64,000 bases of DNA from Bradyrhizobium cenepequi. GTDB taxonomy: Bacteria; Pseudomonadota; Alphaproteobacteria; Rhizobiales; Xanthobacteraceae. The DNA is taken from positions 62,001 to 126,000 of the forward strand of contig NZ_JAGKJI010000007.1 in assembly GCF_020329485.1 (NCBI RefSeq), in the 5' to 3' direction. A program made the translations under genes and the position numbers. Under the pieces are notes generated by a model. That model saw only the letters and a list, made by a program, of their open reading frames with translations. It had not been told where the DNA came from and searched no databases. Shown piece after piece: positions 1 to 7,877 of the stretch. Each line of letters begins with the position of its first letter. Positions within the stretch are counted from its first letter, which is position 1.

Positions 1-539
1 ATGACTTGGGTGGTAGCCGCATCTTCGGCAGCGACCACAGCGCTCGCGGTCTCCGCTTGATGCAGGTCCTGCGAAGAATCCGCGATTTCAACCGACGTCT
101 CAGGCCGCGCCTCGGCCGACTTGCGCAGGCCACCGACGATCCGGTCAACCAGCGCGGCCAGCTCTCCCTCGGGACAGTCTAGCGGTCCGAAGCCCGGCAT
201 CGCGGTCGGATCGTTGAAGTCCCAGGCGTTCTCCGCCAACCCCACGAAGTCGCGAATGGTGGGATCGGCGCTCCAGGCGCGACGAAGGGCCGCACGTGTC
301 AACTCCGGCGGAATCCCTTTGCGCAGGAATGCAGTGACGTCGGTTACGCTTGTGATCGAGTCGATTGGAGGCAGACTCGACAAATCGAATTCCACCTCGC
401 TGTCTTTGACCGCTGGCGGCGACGCGGGCTGCACCGCGTGATGCCTTGCCGCGTCGGGCAGCGTGGCATTCGCCCTTCCCTCCTGCTTGGCCTCCTGCTT
501 GCGGCGGGACCAGCGTGCCAGGAACTTGTCCTCACTCAT
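1..539 (-). CDS. DUF3306 family protein (3' end beyond the window)
   Basis: The start codon at 539 overlaps the stop of the upstream DUF3305 gene in an ATGA junction, so the two are probably translationally coupled. The reading frame stays open to base 1, so the C-terminus is missing. The protein begins MSEDKFLARWSRRK, the usual charged N-terminus of DUF3306 proteins. A conserved stretch follows that includes FLRKGIPPELTRAALRRAW and a segment with DFNDPTAMPGFG. No signal peptide or catalytic motif is visible. DUF3306 and DUF3305 are typically found beside molybdenum formate dehydrogenase genes and are thought to act in their maturation; their biochemical role is not established. That an fdh operon continues to the left is inference. 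Confidence 0.85.
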   Translation of the reverse strand, partial: MSEDKFLARWSRRKQEAKQEGRANATLPDAARHHAVQPASPPAVKDSEVEFDLSSLPPIDSITSVTDVTAFLRKGIPPELTRAALRRAWSADPTIRDFVGLAENAWDFNDPTAMPGFGPLDCPEGELAALVDRIVGGLRKSAEARPETSVEIADSSQDLHQAETASAVVAAEDAATTQV

Positions 540-1051
540 TCGTGTCCGCCTTCATGGTGACGGCGCGCGAGCGCCTCCGAGTCGACCTGCCGCCGCCTGC
601 GCTTGAAGAACTCCCGTTCGACGTGGTGCTCGGCGATGAAACCTTCAATCGTCTCGCGCAGCATCTCGGGCATTGGCACCGCCTCGACGAGATTGGCACC
701 GGCCTCGGTGAAGGCCTCGCCTTCCGCGGGATCGGCGGTCGCGGCAGCCACCGAATAGGGCCAGGCGTCTTCCGCAGGCGACAACACGGTCCAGATGCTT
801 GGACTCCCCGAGGCGAGATTGTCGCGATAGCGCGCCGTCTCGGAGGGATAAAGATCGACCGTGGCGCTGCCGGCATAGAAGAGAGCCGCCCCCTCCTCTT
901 CGCGAAGCACGGTCCAAGGCTTTGTCTCCGGCTCGTCCGGCAGCACGGCGACGCTGCGCCAGACGAAGTCAGCCCATGGCGAGTCCGCCTTGCGCCGCTC
1001 GACCACGACGCCAACGGGGATGCGCAGGAGTGGCAGCGCGGCGGGGCTCAT
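536..1051 (-). CDS. DUF3305 family protein, formate-dehydrogenase associated
   Basis: This 171-residue protein begins MSPAALPLLRIPVGVVVERR, the conserved DUF3305 opening. It continues with a WADFVWRSVAVLP motif and a YPSETARYRDNL segment. The start at 1051 was chosen because it forms an ATGA overlap with the stop of the DUF6352 gene; the longer open frame to 1258 would lie inside that gene. DUF3305 proteins are small cytoplasmic proteins encoded next to DUF3306 and formate dehydrogenase subunits in alphaproteobacteria. They are presumed accessory factors, but no reaction is known. The C-terminus is very basic (FKRRRRQVDSEALARR), which may mediate protein or nucleic-acid contact (inference). 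Confidence 0.88.
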   Translation of the reverse strand: MSPAALPLLRIPVGVVVERRKADSPWADFVWRSVAVLPDEPETKPWTVLREEEGAALFYAGSATVDLYPSETARYRDNLASGSPSIWTVLSPAEDAWPYSVAAATADPAEGEAFTEAGANLVEAVPMPEMLRETIEGFIAEHHVEREFFKRRRRQVDSEALARRHHEGGHE

Positions 1052-2055
1052 GTCACCATCTCCAGGCGTTTGACCGGCAGCCCCGTCAGCAGATTTTGTG
1101 GCTTCATCCGGAGCTTGTGGTCCGGCGTCATCGCCAGAATGAGATAGGCCGGCTCGCCCTGCATATCTTCTATCGCCTGGCTCGCATCCGCAAATGTCAG
1201 GCGAAACAACGCGAGCACGCGTCCGGCGTCGCGTTCGTCCAGCGGCTCGCCATGCCAAAGACGGTCGCCGATTCCAGTGGCGTCGGCGTCGAGCCCAACA
1301 TACCAGGTGAGCCGCGCATCACGCAGCTCGCGCAACGGCTCGATGACGACCTCGATCCCAAGCAGATGGGAGATCCAGCGTCCCATCGCCTGTGCCAGCG
1401 CATGCGGACCGCGGCCACCTGCAGTGAGGTCGAACGCCATATCGAAATGGTCGCTCCGCTGCCAATATGCGTTGGCGTTCTCGTCGCTCAACACATCGAC
1501 GACTGCATCGGTCGTTGCTCCCAGCATCGACATCAGCGACAGCACCGGGGTCGGGCTGCGGCCGCCGACGACCTCTTCATCGCCGAGCAGCAGCGCCTGC
1601 TCGTGCGGCAGGATGCACTGCGGGCGGAAGAACAGTTCGGCGGCGCGCAGCACGAACGGGTCGTCGCAGCCGTCGAGAGCGTTGCGCAGGATCACGTGCA
1701 CGAGGTGATTGACGAACAGCGGTGGCAGATTGTTGGCCCGCGACCGCACGGTTGCGAGGTAGGCAGCCTCCAGCGTCGGATGCCGCAGCAGGAGATCGCG
1801 AAAGACGAGCACGAACCGCCAGTTCTCCCGGGCGTCGTGATCTGCGATTACGGCGATCTCCTCAGCGCTGACCGGCTGGCGCGGATCGGCGAGCAGCGAG
1901 CGGTACAATCTTCGTTCGACCAGGCAGGCATCGTCCGGCGGCAACAGCTCGGGACGGGCAAAATAGGCTTTCAGGAACTCACCGGTGACGCAAAGCCCAC
2001 CGCCCTCGTCCCGGTCAAGCAGATGGTGGCCGCACGCGATCCAGAAATCATTCAT
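1048..2055 (-). CDS. DUF6352 family protein
   Basis: This 335-residue protein begins MNDFWIACGHHLLDRDEGG. The rest is mostly helical-looking sequence with no signal peptide and no recognisable catalytic motif. The N-terminal half (LCVTGEFLKAYFARPELLPP) matches the DUF6352 family as I know it from Bradyrhizobium and Rhodopseudomonas formate dehydrogenase neighbourhoods. The start at 2055 overlaps the stop of the DUF6505 gene by four bases and its own stop overlaps the DUF3305 start, so it is the central gene of a tightly coupled operon. A role in assembling or inserting the Mo/FeS cofactors of formate dehydrogenase is inferred only from that position. Confidence 0.8.
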   Translation of the reverse strand: MNDFWIACGHHLLDRDEGGGLCVTGEFLKAYFARPELLPPDDACLVERRLYRSLLADPRQPVSAEEIAVIADHDARENWRFVLVFRDLLLRHPTLEAAYLATVRSRANNLPPLFVNHLVHVILRNALDGCDDPFVLRAAELFFRPQCILPHEQALLLGDEEVVGGRSPTPVLSLMSMLGATTDAVVDVLSDENANAYWQRSDHFDMAFDLTAGGRGPHALAQAMGRWISHLLGIEVVIEPLRELRDARLTWYVGLDADATGIGDRLWHGEPLDERDAGRVLALFRLTFADASQAIEDMQGEPAYLILAMTPDHKLRMKPQNLLTGLPVKRLEMVT

Positions 2056-2603
2056 CGAAGGCGCGGCTCCCGGCCCATATCGGCAATCCTGAGATCGCTG
2101 TCGGGTTCGACATCATCCTCTACCGCCATGAACGAGAATGCCTTGCCGTGCCCGTGCCCTGGTCTTTGCCCTTCCCGCAGTTGCAGTCTGCGGAACGACT
2201 CGTGGACAGCATCGCCACTCAACGAGCGGTGGACTGCAATGAGCGAGCTGATCGGATGCGTGCAAAGCGATTGCGCAAAGGCGACTTCCTCTTCCGCCGC
2301 GGCCCTCGCCGCCACAATGTCTGGGGCGCCGAACCGATCGACCAGTTGCCGGGCAAGGCGTTCGATCAGCGCCTGGCAATCGTCCTCCGTCGCCGGAACA
2401 ATCTGCGCCAGCGTTGACCATCCCCAGGATTGCACGCCGAGGAAGCCGCTACGGAAGGCTGCACGTTCCTTTCTGCTGAGCTGCGCCGGATCCTGATCAC
2501 AGAAACGGAAAGCGCCGGAGACGGCCCATTCGCCGGGTTCGGCCGGCACCTCGAACACGAAGGTGTCGGAGGGATCAAGCGCGATGGTGCGCAGCAATTT
2601 CAC
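2052..2603 (-). CDS. DUF6505 family protein
   Basis: This 183-residue cytoplasmic protein begins MKLLRTIALDPSDTFVFE and has a conserved-looking EWAVSGAFRFCDQDP segment followed by a helical region. It overlaps both neighbours by four bases (ATGA junctions at 2600-2603 and 2052-2055). I recognise it as the small DUF that accompanies the biotin/lipoate-ligase-like gene and DUF6352 in Bradyrhizobium fdh clusters. No active-site motif can be pointed to. Its function is unknown and the assignment rests on context and overall sequence character. Confidence 0.75.
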   Translation of the reverse strand: MKLLRTIALDPSDTFVFEVPAEPGEWAVSGAFRFCDQDPAQLSRKERAAFRSGFLGVQSWGWSTLAQIVPATEDDCQALIERLARQLVDRFGAPDIVAARAAAEEEVAFAQSLCTHPISSLIAVHRSLSGDAVHESFRRLQLREGQRPGHGHGKAFSFMAVEDDVEPDSDLRIADMGREPRLR

Positions 2604-3355
2604 AGCCGCGGTCCCCCGAGCTTCGGATCGAGCCAGGATGGCGCAGCGAGCGCCTTCACGAGTTCCTTCCGCTTCGTTCGGTCGCTACCGATACGGCGCG
2701 TGAGGAGATCGCCGCGATCGTCGATCCGCTGCAGCGCTTGCCGCTCGCGCGGCATTCGGCTGAGATAGTCCTGCGCGACGCGGCCAAATCCATCGACCTG
2801 CCAACCATCGATCGCCCGCATCAGGTGCCGTGCAAAGCTCTCGGTCACCTGCACGGCCCCCGCTTCGCCAAACCCCTCTTCGTCCAGCGCAGAGGCCAGC
2901 GGATGGGCACCGGGCCCCGGGTCGGTCATTGCAACGGTCCGGATCATGGCGCCAAACACAAGCCACGGCGGCGGCTCGTCCTCGCTCGCGGGCGGCGGCC
3001 ATCCCATCCGCCCCCCGCCGACCAGCCCGCCATCGATCCTGACCGCATCGGGCCACTCGATCGCGACCGTCTTGTTCGGCGGCGCATAGGCGCGAAGAGC
3101 ATCAGTGAGCGCGACCATGGCGACATAGAAGGCGCGCCGTGCCGTGCTCAAGGGCTCGCTTGGCTCGAGCACCACGGCGAACTCGGCAAGATCGAACCGC
3201 CCGACATAGACCAGCGTGCCAGCGCCGCTGTCGGGTGCGACGCGGCAGGCATGGGCAAAAGCGTCTCCGCTTTCGCGCAACCGCACCAGCGCGAACGGCG
3301 GCGGCAGAAGGATCGGTTCCGCCAGGGAAACATGGCTGGTTGGGGTCGACCGCAG
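2600..3355 (-). CDS. Biotin/lipoate--protein ligase-like protein, probable CTG start
   Basis: The motif EWPDAVRIDGGLVGGGR corresponds to the KWPND...GGKxAG lysine/nucleotide-binding motif of biotin and lipoate ligases, so this is a BPL/LplA-fold protein. It lacks the usual leading lysine (E replaces K) and may have a divergent substrate. The frame is open to 3592, but that ATG lies inside the divergent 4Fe-4S gene. No ATG occurs before residue M-V-A-L-T-D, which is too far into the fold. The best start is CTG at 3355, because the purine run AAGGAAAGGAAGG lies five bases upstream of it. The first gene of the fdh-accessory operon, it is coupled to DUF6505. What it acylates here is unknown. Confidence 0.72.
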   Translation of the reverse strand: MRSTPTSHVSLAEPILLPPPFALVRLRESGDAFAHACRVAPDSGAGTLVYVGRFDLAEFAVVLEPSEPLSTARRAFYVAMVALTDALRAYAPPNKTVAIEWPDAVRIDGGLVGGGRMGWPPPASEDEPPPWLVFGAMIRTVAMTDPGPGAHPLASALDEEGFGEAGAVQVTESFARHLMRAIDGWQVDGFGRVAQDYLSRMPRERQALQRIDDRGDLLTRRIGSDRTKRKELVKALAAPSWLDPKLGGPRL

Positions 3356-3448
3356 GCCGTCCTTCCTTTCCTTTTCTTCCCGATTTAGAATATCTATACG
3401 AGGCGAGGGATCGGCGCGAGTCCGTCGTATGCCGCCTTCTCGGGAGGG

Positions 3449-5473
3449 ATGAATCTGGAGCAGCCAGCGAAGACCATCCTGATTTGCTCGTGTGAAGACA
3501 CGATGCGGCTCGACACGGCCGCGATCCGGCGTGGATGCGCGAACAGCGAGATCAGGACCTTTCGTCACCTCTGCGGCGCGGAGCTTGATCATTTCCGCAG
3601 CGCCGCAAAGGCGGACGGCGCGCTGACCGTTGCCTGCACGCAGCAGGCGGCGCAGTTCACCGACGAGGCCGGCGAACGCTCTGACCGGATCACCTTCACC
3701 AATATCCGCGAGACGGCAGGCTGGTCGCGCGACGGCGCGACTGCCGGCGCGAAAATGGCGGCCCTGCTTGCGGCAGCTGCAATTCCCTCACCCGACTATC
3801 CGCTGGTCACGCTGTCGAGCGAGGGCGTCATCCTGATCTATGGGCGCGACGAGGCTGCGATCGAAGCGGGCTGCCTGCTCGCGCAGCACCTCGACGTCAC
3901 GGTCATGCTCAAGCAACCGGGAGACGTCACGCCGCCGGCCGCGGCGGTCTTCCCGATCGTGAAAGGAACGATCCGCAACGCACGGGGGCATTTTGGCGCC
4001 TTCGAGCTCACGATCGACGACTGCGCCCGCCCACGCCCATCTTCGCGCGAGCGCCTGGAGTTCGAAGCGCCGCGCAACGGCGCGACCTCGCGCTGCAATC
4101 TTGTGCTCGACCTCTCCGGCGAGATGCCGCTGTTTCCCGCGCACGACCTGCGCGACGGCTATCTGCGCGCGGATCCCAGGGATCCCGCGGCTGTGCTACG
4201 GGCGGTGCTTTCCGCGCGCGATCTCGTCGGCAGCTTTGACAAGCCGAAATATGTCGACTTCACGCCCAGCCTCTGCGCCCATTCGCGCTCGAAGCTCACC
4301 GGATGCCATCGCTGCCTCGATCTGTGCCCGACCGGCGCGATCACGCCCGCTGGCGACCATGTCGCAGTCAACGCGGAAATCTGCGCCGGTTGCGGGCAGT
4401 GCGCGGCCGCTTGCCCCACGGGAGCTGCGTCCTATGCGCTGCCACCCGCCGACACCCAGTTGCAAACTATTCGCGCCATGCTGCTCGCCTATCATGACGC
4501 CGGCGGCGCGCGTCCGGTGCTGCTGCTCCATGACCGCCAGCACGGCACGCCGCTGATCGATGCACTCGCGCGTCATGGGGACGGGCTGCCGGCCAACGTG
4601 CTGCCCCTTGCCGTCAACGAGCTGACGCAGGTCGGGCTGGAAGCGGTCATCGGCGCATTCGCCTATGGGGCGTCCGCGGTGCGGTTTCTGCTGCGCGCCA
4701 AGCCGCGACACGCTACGACCGGACTATCGCAGACGATCGCCATGGCCGACGCCGTTCTGGCTGGCCTCGGGTTTGACGGATGCCGTGTTGCGACCATCGA
4801 AACGGACGATCCCGACAGCCTCGGTGAGCAGTTGAGCGGGATCGAGACGCTCACCTGCGTCGCGCAGCCCGCGACGTTCAAGGCAGTCGGCAAGCGACGC
4901 GACGTGCTTCGCTTCGGCCTGAGCGAATTGCATCGACTGGCCCCCAAGCCAGTGGACGTCATTGCTCTGCCCCAAGGCGCACCGATCGGCGCGATCAGCG
5001 TCAACACGGATGGATGCACGCTGTGCCTGTCTTGCGTGTCAGTCTGCCCGACCGGCGCCCTTCGCGATGATCCCGACCGCCCAATGCTCAAATTCGTTGA
5101 AGATGCGTGTGTGCAATGCGGCTTGTGCCAGAGCACCTGCCCGGAAAAAGTCATCACGCTCAGACCGCAGATCGACTTCAGCGCCAGCCGCGCACCGGCG
5201 CAAGTCATCAAGGAGGAAGAACCTGCTCTTTGTGTCCGCTGCGGCACGCCCTTCGGCGTCAAGAGCACGATCGAGCGGATCGCGGCAAAGCTCGAGGGCC
5301 GGCATTGGATGTATCCCGCCGGCGACAAGCGCCTCGACGCCGTGCGGATGTGCGCCGATTGCCGCGTCATCGTCATGAGTGAACAGCAATTCGATCCGTT
5401 CCGAGGCATCCCGGAACGCGCGCCGCCACGAACGACGGATGATTATTTGCGTCAACGGGAGAGCAAGGGTTAG
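3449..5473 (+). CDS. Multi-cluster 4Fe-4S ferredoxin-type protein, fdh associated
   Basis: This 674-residue soluble protein carries two pairs of ferredoxin motifs: CHRCLDLCPTG at about residue 286 and CAGCGQCAAACP at 312, then CTLCLSCVSVCP at 523 and CVQCGLCQSTCP at 554. A further four-cysteine arrangement (CVRCG near 594 and CADCR near 636) could hold a zinc or an extra cluster. The N-terminus ILICSCEDTM resembles HdrA- or FdhB-like electron-transfer proteins. It is transcribed divergently from the DUF3305/3306 operon, as in other Bradyrhizobium fdh regions, and probably feeds or withdraws electrons for formate dehydrogenase (inference). The GGAGGG purine run abuts the ATG with no spacer, so a CTG two codons further in is an alternative start. 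Confidence 0.88.
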   Translation: MNLEQPAKTILICSCEDTMRLDTAAIRRGCANSEIRTFRHLCGAELDHFRSAAKADGALTVACTQQAAQFTDEAGERSDRITFTNIRETAGWSRDGATAGAKMAALLAAAAIPSPDYPLVTLSSEGVILIYGRDEAAIEAGCLLAQHLDVTVMLKQPGDVTPPAAAVFPIVKGTIRNARGHFGAFELTIDDCARPRPSSRERLEFEAPRNGATSRCNLVLDLSGEMPLFPAHDLRDGYLRADPRDPAAVLRAVLSARDLVGSFDKPKYVDFTPSLCAHSRSKLTGCHRCLDLCPTGAITPAGDHVAVNAEICAGCGQCAAACPTGAASYALPPADTQLQTIRAMLLAYHDAGGARPVLLLHDRQHGTPLIDALARHGDGLPANVLPLAVNELTQVGLEAVIGAFAYGASAVRFLLRAKPRHATTGLSQTIAMADAVLAGLGFDGCRVATIETDDPDSLGEQLSGIETLTCVAQPATFKAVGKRRDVLRFGLSELHRLAPKPVDVIALPQGAPIGAISVNTDGCTLCLSCVSVCPTGALRDDPDRPMLKFVEDACVQCGLCQSTCPEKVITLRPQIDFSASRAPAQVIKEEEPALCVRCGTPFGVKSTIERIAAKLEGRHWMYPAGDKRLDAVRMCADCRVIVMSEQQFDPFRGIPERAPPRTTDDYLRQRESKG

Positions 5474-5526
5474 CCGCGCGCATCGAGGATCATCCGACGA
5501 CTTCGATCTGAGCCGGCGGGAACTTG

Positions 5527-6819
5527 CTACTTCGATGTCGCACGCGCCAGAAAGTCCGTGAGCGCGCGGCGATCCTCGGCTGAGCCGATATGCTGCTCCG
5601 GCATCTTCGTGCCGGGCGTATAGGCATTCGGTCCGATCTCGAACAGCTTTGAGACGGTCTCCGGCGTCCAGACGATGTCCATCGTCTTGAGCGCATCGGA
5701 GAAGCGGTAGCCGGGCAGCGAAGCGATTTTTCGGCCGTAAAGCCCGGCAAGCGTTGGCCCGGCACGCTGGACTTCGGTTTCCGACAGCGTGTGGCAGGCG
5801 ACGCAGGCCCTGAAGATTTCGGCGCCGTGATCGCCGGCATAGGCGGCGAGCGGATCGGCCGGCGTGCCGAGCAGGTTCGAGCCGACGGCATCGCCGCTTA
5901 GTGCATTCCATCGCCTGATCTTGCCGTCAGCGCCACCGGTCAGGAGTGTCGCGCCATCAGGCAGGAACGCGACCGACCAGACCGGCATGTTGGGACCGAC
6001 GAGCGTACGCAGCGTGCTGCGCGCCTTGCGATCGACGATCGCCACGGTGCCACCAACGCCGGCCGCGGCGATCAAGGCGCCGTCACGCGAAATCGCCAAG
6101 GCCACGATCGGCGTGGTGCTCGCCGCGACGTCGCCGCTCTCCTTGCCACCGGAGGTCAGCATGCGCAGCCTACCGTCCGCCGCGCCTGTGACGATTTCGC
6201 CATCTGGCGCGATCGCAACCGCGTTCAGCGGCGCCGGCGACGTAACAATCCTGGACGTACCATCCGCAAGGCGCCAGACCCGCGCCGTCAGGTCGTAGCC
6301 TACACTGACGAGCGACTGTCCGTCAGGCGTGAAGGCAACGCCGTTGACGTTCTGCGAATGCCCCTCGAGCACGCGCGATATGCCGTCCGACAGCGACCAA
6401 AGCCGCACCGTACGGTCCCAGGAGGCGGATGCGATTGTTGAGCCATCCGGCGACACGGCCATGGCAACGATCGGTCCCGCATGGCCTTCAAAGACTTTGT
6501 CAGGTTGCTGCCGGCCTTGCGTCCAAATCGCGATGCGTCCATCCGCGCCGGCCGTCGCCATTCTCGCGTCCTTGAGAAAGGTAGCGGCGTTCACCGCGTC
6601 CGAATGAAACCGAAGCACCTGCTCTGCGGATTCGGTCGGGAGCGACCAGCGGATCGCGGCGGTGTCAAAGCTTCCCGACAGGACTGTCTCACCGTCGCTC
6701 GAAACAGCAATCGCTCGTACAGGTCCGCCGTGTCCTATCAATTGGGCGGATACAGCTTGCGGAACCAGAAGCAGCGAAATGGCGAGAAGCGCGGCAATGA
6801 GACGCACGGTCACACTCAT
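5527..6819 (-). CDS. Exported WD40-repeat / class I cytochrome c fusion
   Basis: A signal peptide (MSVTVRLIAALLAISLLLVPQ, cleaved near VSAQ) precedes about seven WD40 repeats, recognisable by recurring GH-x-x-x-V and ASWDRTVRLWSL-type blades, to about residue 310. A C-terminal cytochrome c domain follows, with the haem-binding motif CVACH and a distal methionine in TKMPEQH. The protein should therefore be periplasmic, with a beta-propeller tethered to one c-type haem. It is convergent with the 4Fe-4S gene, 54 bases apart. Such fusions occur in alphaproteobacteria as electron-transfer proteins of uncertain partner; a link to formate respiration is plausible from position only. Confidence 0.87.
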   Translation of the reverse strand: MSVTVRLIAALLAISLLLVPQAVSAQLIGHGGPVRAIAVSSDGETVLSGSFDTAAIRWSLPTESAEQVLRFHSDAVNAATFLKDARMATAGADGRIAIWTQGRQQPDKVFEGHAGPIVAMAVSPDGSTIASASWDRTVRLWSLSDGISRVLEGHSQNVNGVAFTPDGQSLVSVGYDLTARVWRLADGTSRIVTSPAPLNAVAIAPDGEIVTGAADGRLRMLTSGGKESGDVAASTTPIVALAISRDGALIAAAGVGGTVAIVDRKARSTLRTLVGPNMPVWSVAFLPDGATLLTGGADGKIRRWNALSGDAVGSNLLGTPADPLAAYAGDHGAEIFRACVACHTLSETEVQRAGPTLAGLYGRKIASLPGYRFSDALKTMDIVWTPETVSKLFEIGPNAYTPGTKMPEQHIGSAEDRRALTDFLARATSK

Positions 6820-6908
6820 CCAGTCTTCCCGGGCGATGGGACAACACCCCTCCCCATTCTGCCCGTTTTTCTCAAGCGAGACGAAAGCTCTTCCGCGCTC
6901 TCAGTAAG

Positions 6909-7184
6909 CTACTTTTCCGGAGCCACGGTCCTCTTGTTTGATCCTTCCGGGGCCGCTTGCATTCCTGGCGGGCTCTGGCCTTGCGGACTTTCGGGAGGCG
7001 CGCCGCCTGTTTCTGTGTTGATTGGCCCCGTCCAGCCCTGTGGCTGCAACTGGCCTTTCTCCTCTGGAGGGGTTCGCCCGGCGCCGATGGTGGGCGAGCT
7101 TGTTTTGCCTTGATCCGTCTGGGCGACGGCATGGCCGCAACTGATACAGGCGGTCAAGCATAGAACGGGCACAAGCGTCCGCAC
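6909..7184 (-). CDS. Small exported hypothetical protein
   Basis: This 91-residue protein has an N-terminal signal sequence (MRTLVPVLCLTACISCGHAVAQ) and a low-complexity mature part rich in Pro, Gly, Gln and Glu (for example GGAPPESPQGQSPPGMQ). No domain is recognised. It lies between the WD40-cytochrome gene and a FixK-type box at 7202. The box centre is only about 24 bases from this start, too close for class II activation of this gene unless the start is further in. Small Pro-rich exported proteins of this type are common in Bradyrhizobium and have no known function. Confidence 0.6.
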   Translation of the reverse strand: MRTLVPVLCLTACISCGHAVAQTDQGKTSSPTIGAGRTPPEEKGQLQPQGWTGPINTETGGAPPESPQGQSPPGMQAAPEGSNKRTVAPEK

Positions 7185-7201
7185 TCGAACCCTCCATTCG
7201 T

Positions 7202-7215
7202 TTGATCCAGCTCAA
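7202..7215. promoter_or_regulatory. FixK/FNR-type box TTGATCCAGCTCAA
   Basis: The sequence is TTGA-N6-TCAA, which fits the FixK2/FNR consensus of Bradyrhizobium (TTGA/C-N6-T/GCAA). Activation at -41.5 on the plus strand would place a transcript start near 7250, about 60 bases before the gene at 7312. On the minus strand it would fall inside the gene at 6909-7184. Binding is predicted, not shown. Confidence 0.5.
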
Positions 7216-7311
7216 CGAAGGGAGCGCTGTTCGGTTCCACGGTGCTGTTAGCGGCAATTGAGTCGCTGAACACTCCGTTCTAAACTGTGGGTGGCGACAA
7301 GGACGACAGCC

Positions 7312-7548
7312 ATGCAAATACGATCCAGAGCGTATCTGCAGGTAATTGCGCGGTTGCGAGCCCTCCGCGTTCGCCTTCGGCAGAGTGACGATGCGACAGC
7401 CCAAGAGGCATCACCCCTGCTCATCTACATCGCCACCGTGCTCGCGCTGCTATTAATTACCTTGGAAGTCGACCTACACAGCGGACAACTCCAATCCTTG
7501 GGCCTGCTGGGCGATCCTCAGATCAATCCCATTTTCATGGGCCCTTGA
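7312..7548 (+). CDS. Small membrane protein, hypothetical
   Basis: This 78-residue protein has a basic N-terminus (MQIRSRAYLQVIARLRALRVRLR) and one clear transmembrane helix, LLIYIATVLALLLITLEV, near residues 40-57, followed by a short tail. The ATG at 7312 is preferred over the GTG at 7291 because AAGGAC lies upstream at proper spacing. No family is recognised. It is downstream of the FixK-type box at 7202-7215 at a distance that suits activation, so expression under low oxygen is a reasonable inference. Confidence 0.55.
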   Translation: MQIRSRAYLQVIARLRALRVRLRQSDDATAQEASPLLIYIATVLALLLITLEVDLHSGQLQSLGLLGDPQINPIFMGP

Positions 7549-7661
7549 GACGTCGCGGACACGGAGGTCAGCTCGAGGCGATTGACGCATCAAGCTGTTC
7601 CGACAGATGCCGGCGCGCAGCCGAAGTTCAATCAGCTAAGGCTGCGCTGCCAGCATTCTGA

Positions 7662-7877
7662 TTAGCGTTGCGGTTCCTTTGGAAAGACCAAGGACCGGTC
7701 CTCGAACTCCTGAACGGGTAGTTCGTTTGGCCGCACCGCGTGTTGAAGCTGCGTTACAGGCATCTGCGTTCCTGCAGCGCTACTTTCTGTTGATCGGTGT
7801 GGTCGTAGCACGCCGGTGCTGGTTGCGACCGTTAAGGCTGCGAGGGCTGCCAGCCCAGAGATCACCAGGATCTTCAT
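7662..7877 (-). CDS. Small exported or membrane-anchored hypothetical protein
   Basis: This 71-residue protein starts MKILVISGLAALAALTVA, a signal peptide or membrane anchor, followed by a polar tail without a domain. The ATG at 7877 is chosen over that at 7889 because GGAGG sits six bases upstream of it. The start lies 64 bases from a perfect TGTGA-N6-TCACA palindrome at 7941-7958, a good distance for regulation of this gene by a CRP/FNR-family protein. Function unknown. Confidence 0.55.
   Translation of the reverse strand: MKILVISGLAALAALTVATSTGVLRPHRSTESSAAGTQMPVTQLQHAVRPNELPVQEFEDRSLVFPKEPQR

Noticed and set aside
799..2496. Open frame of 565 codons on the plus strand
   Set aside because: It covers the DUF3305, DUF6352 and DUF6505 genes in antisense; the overlapping ATGA junctions on the minus strand show the real genes.
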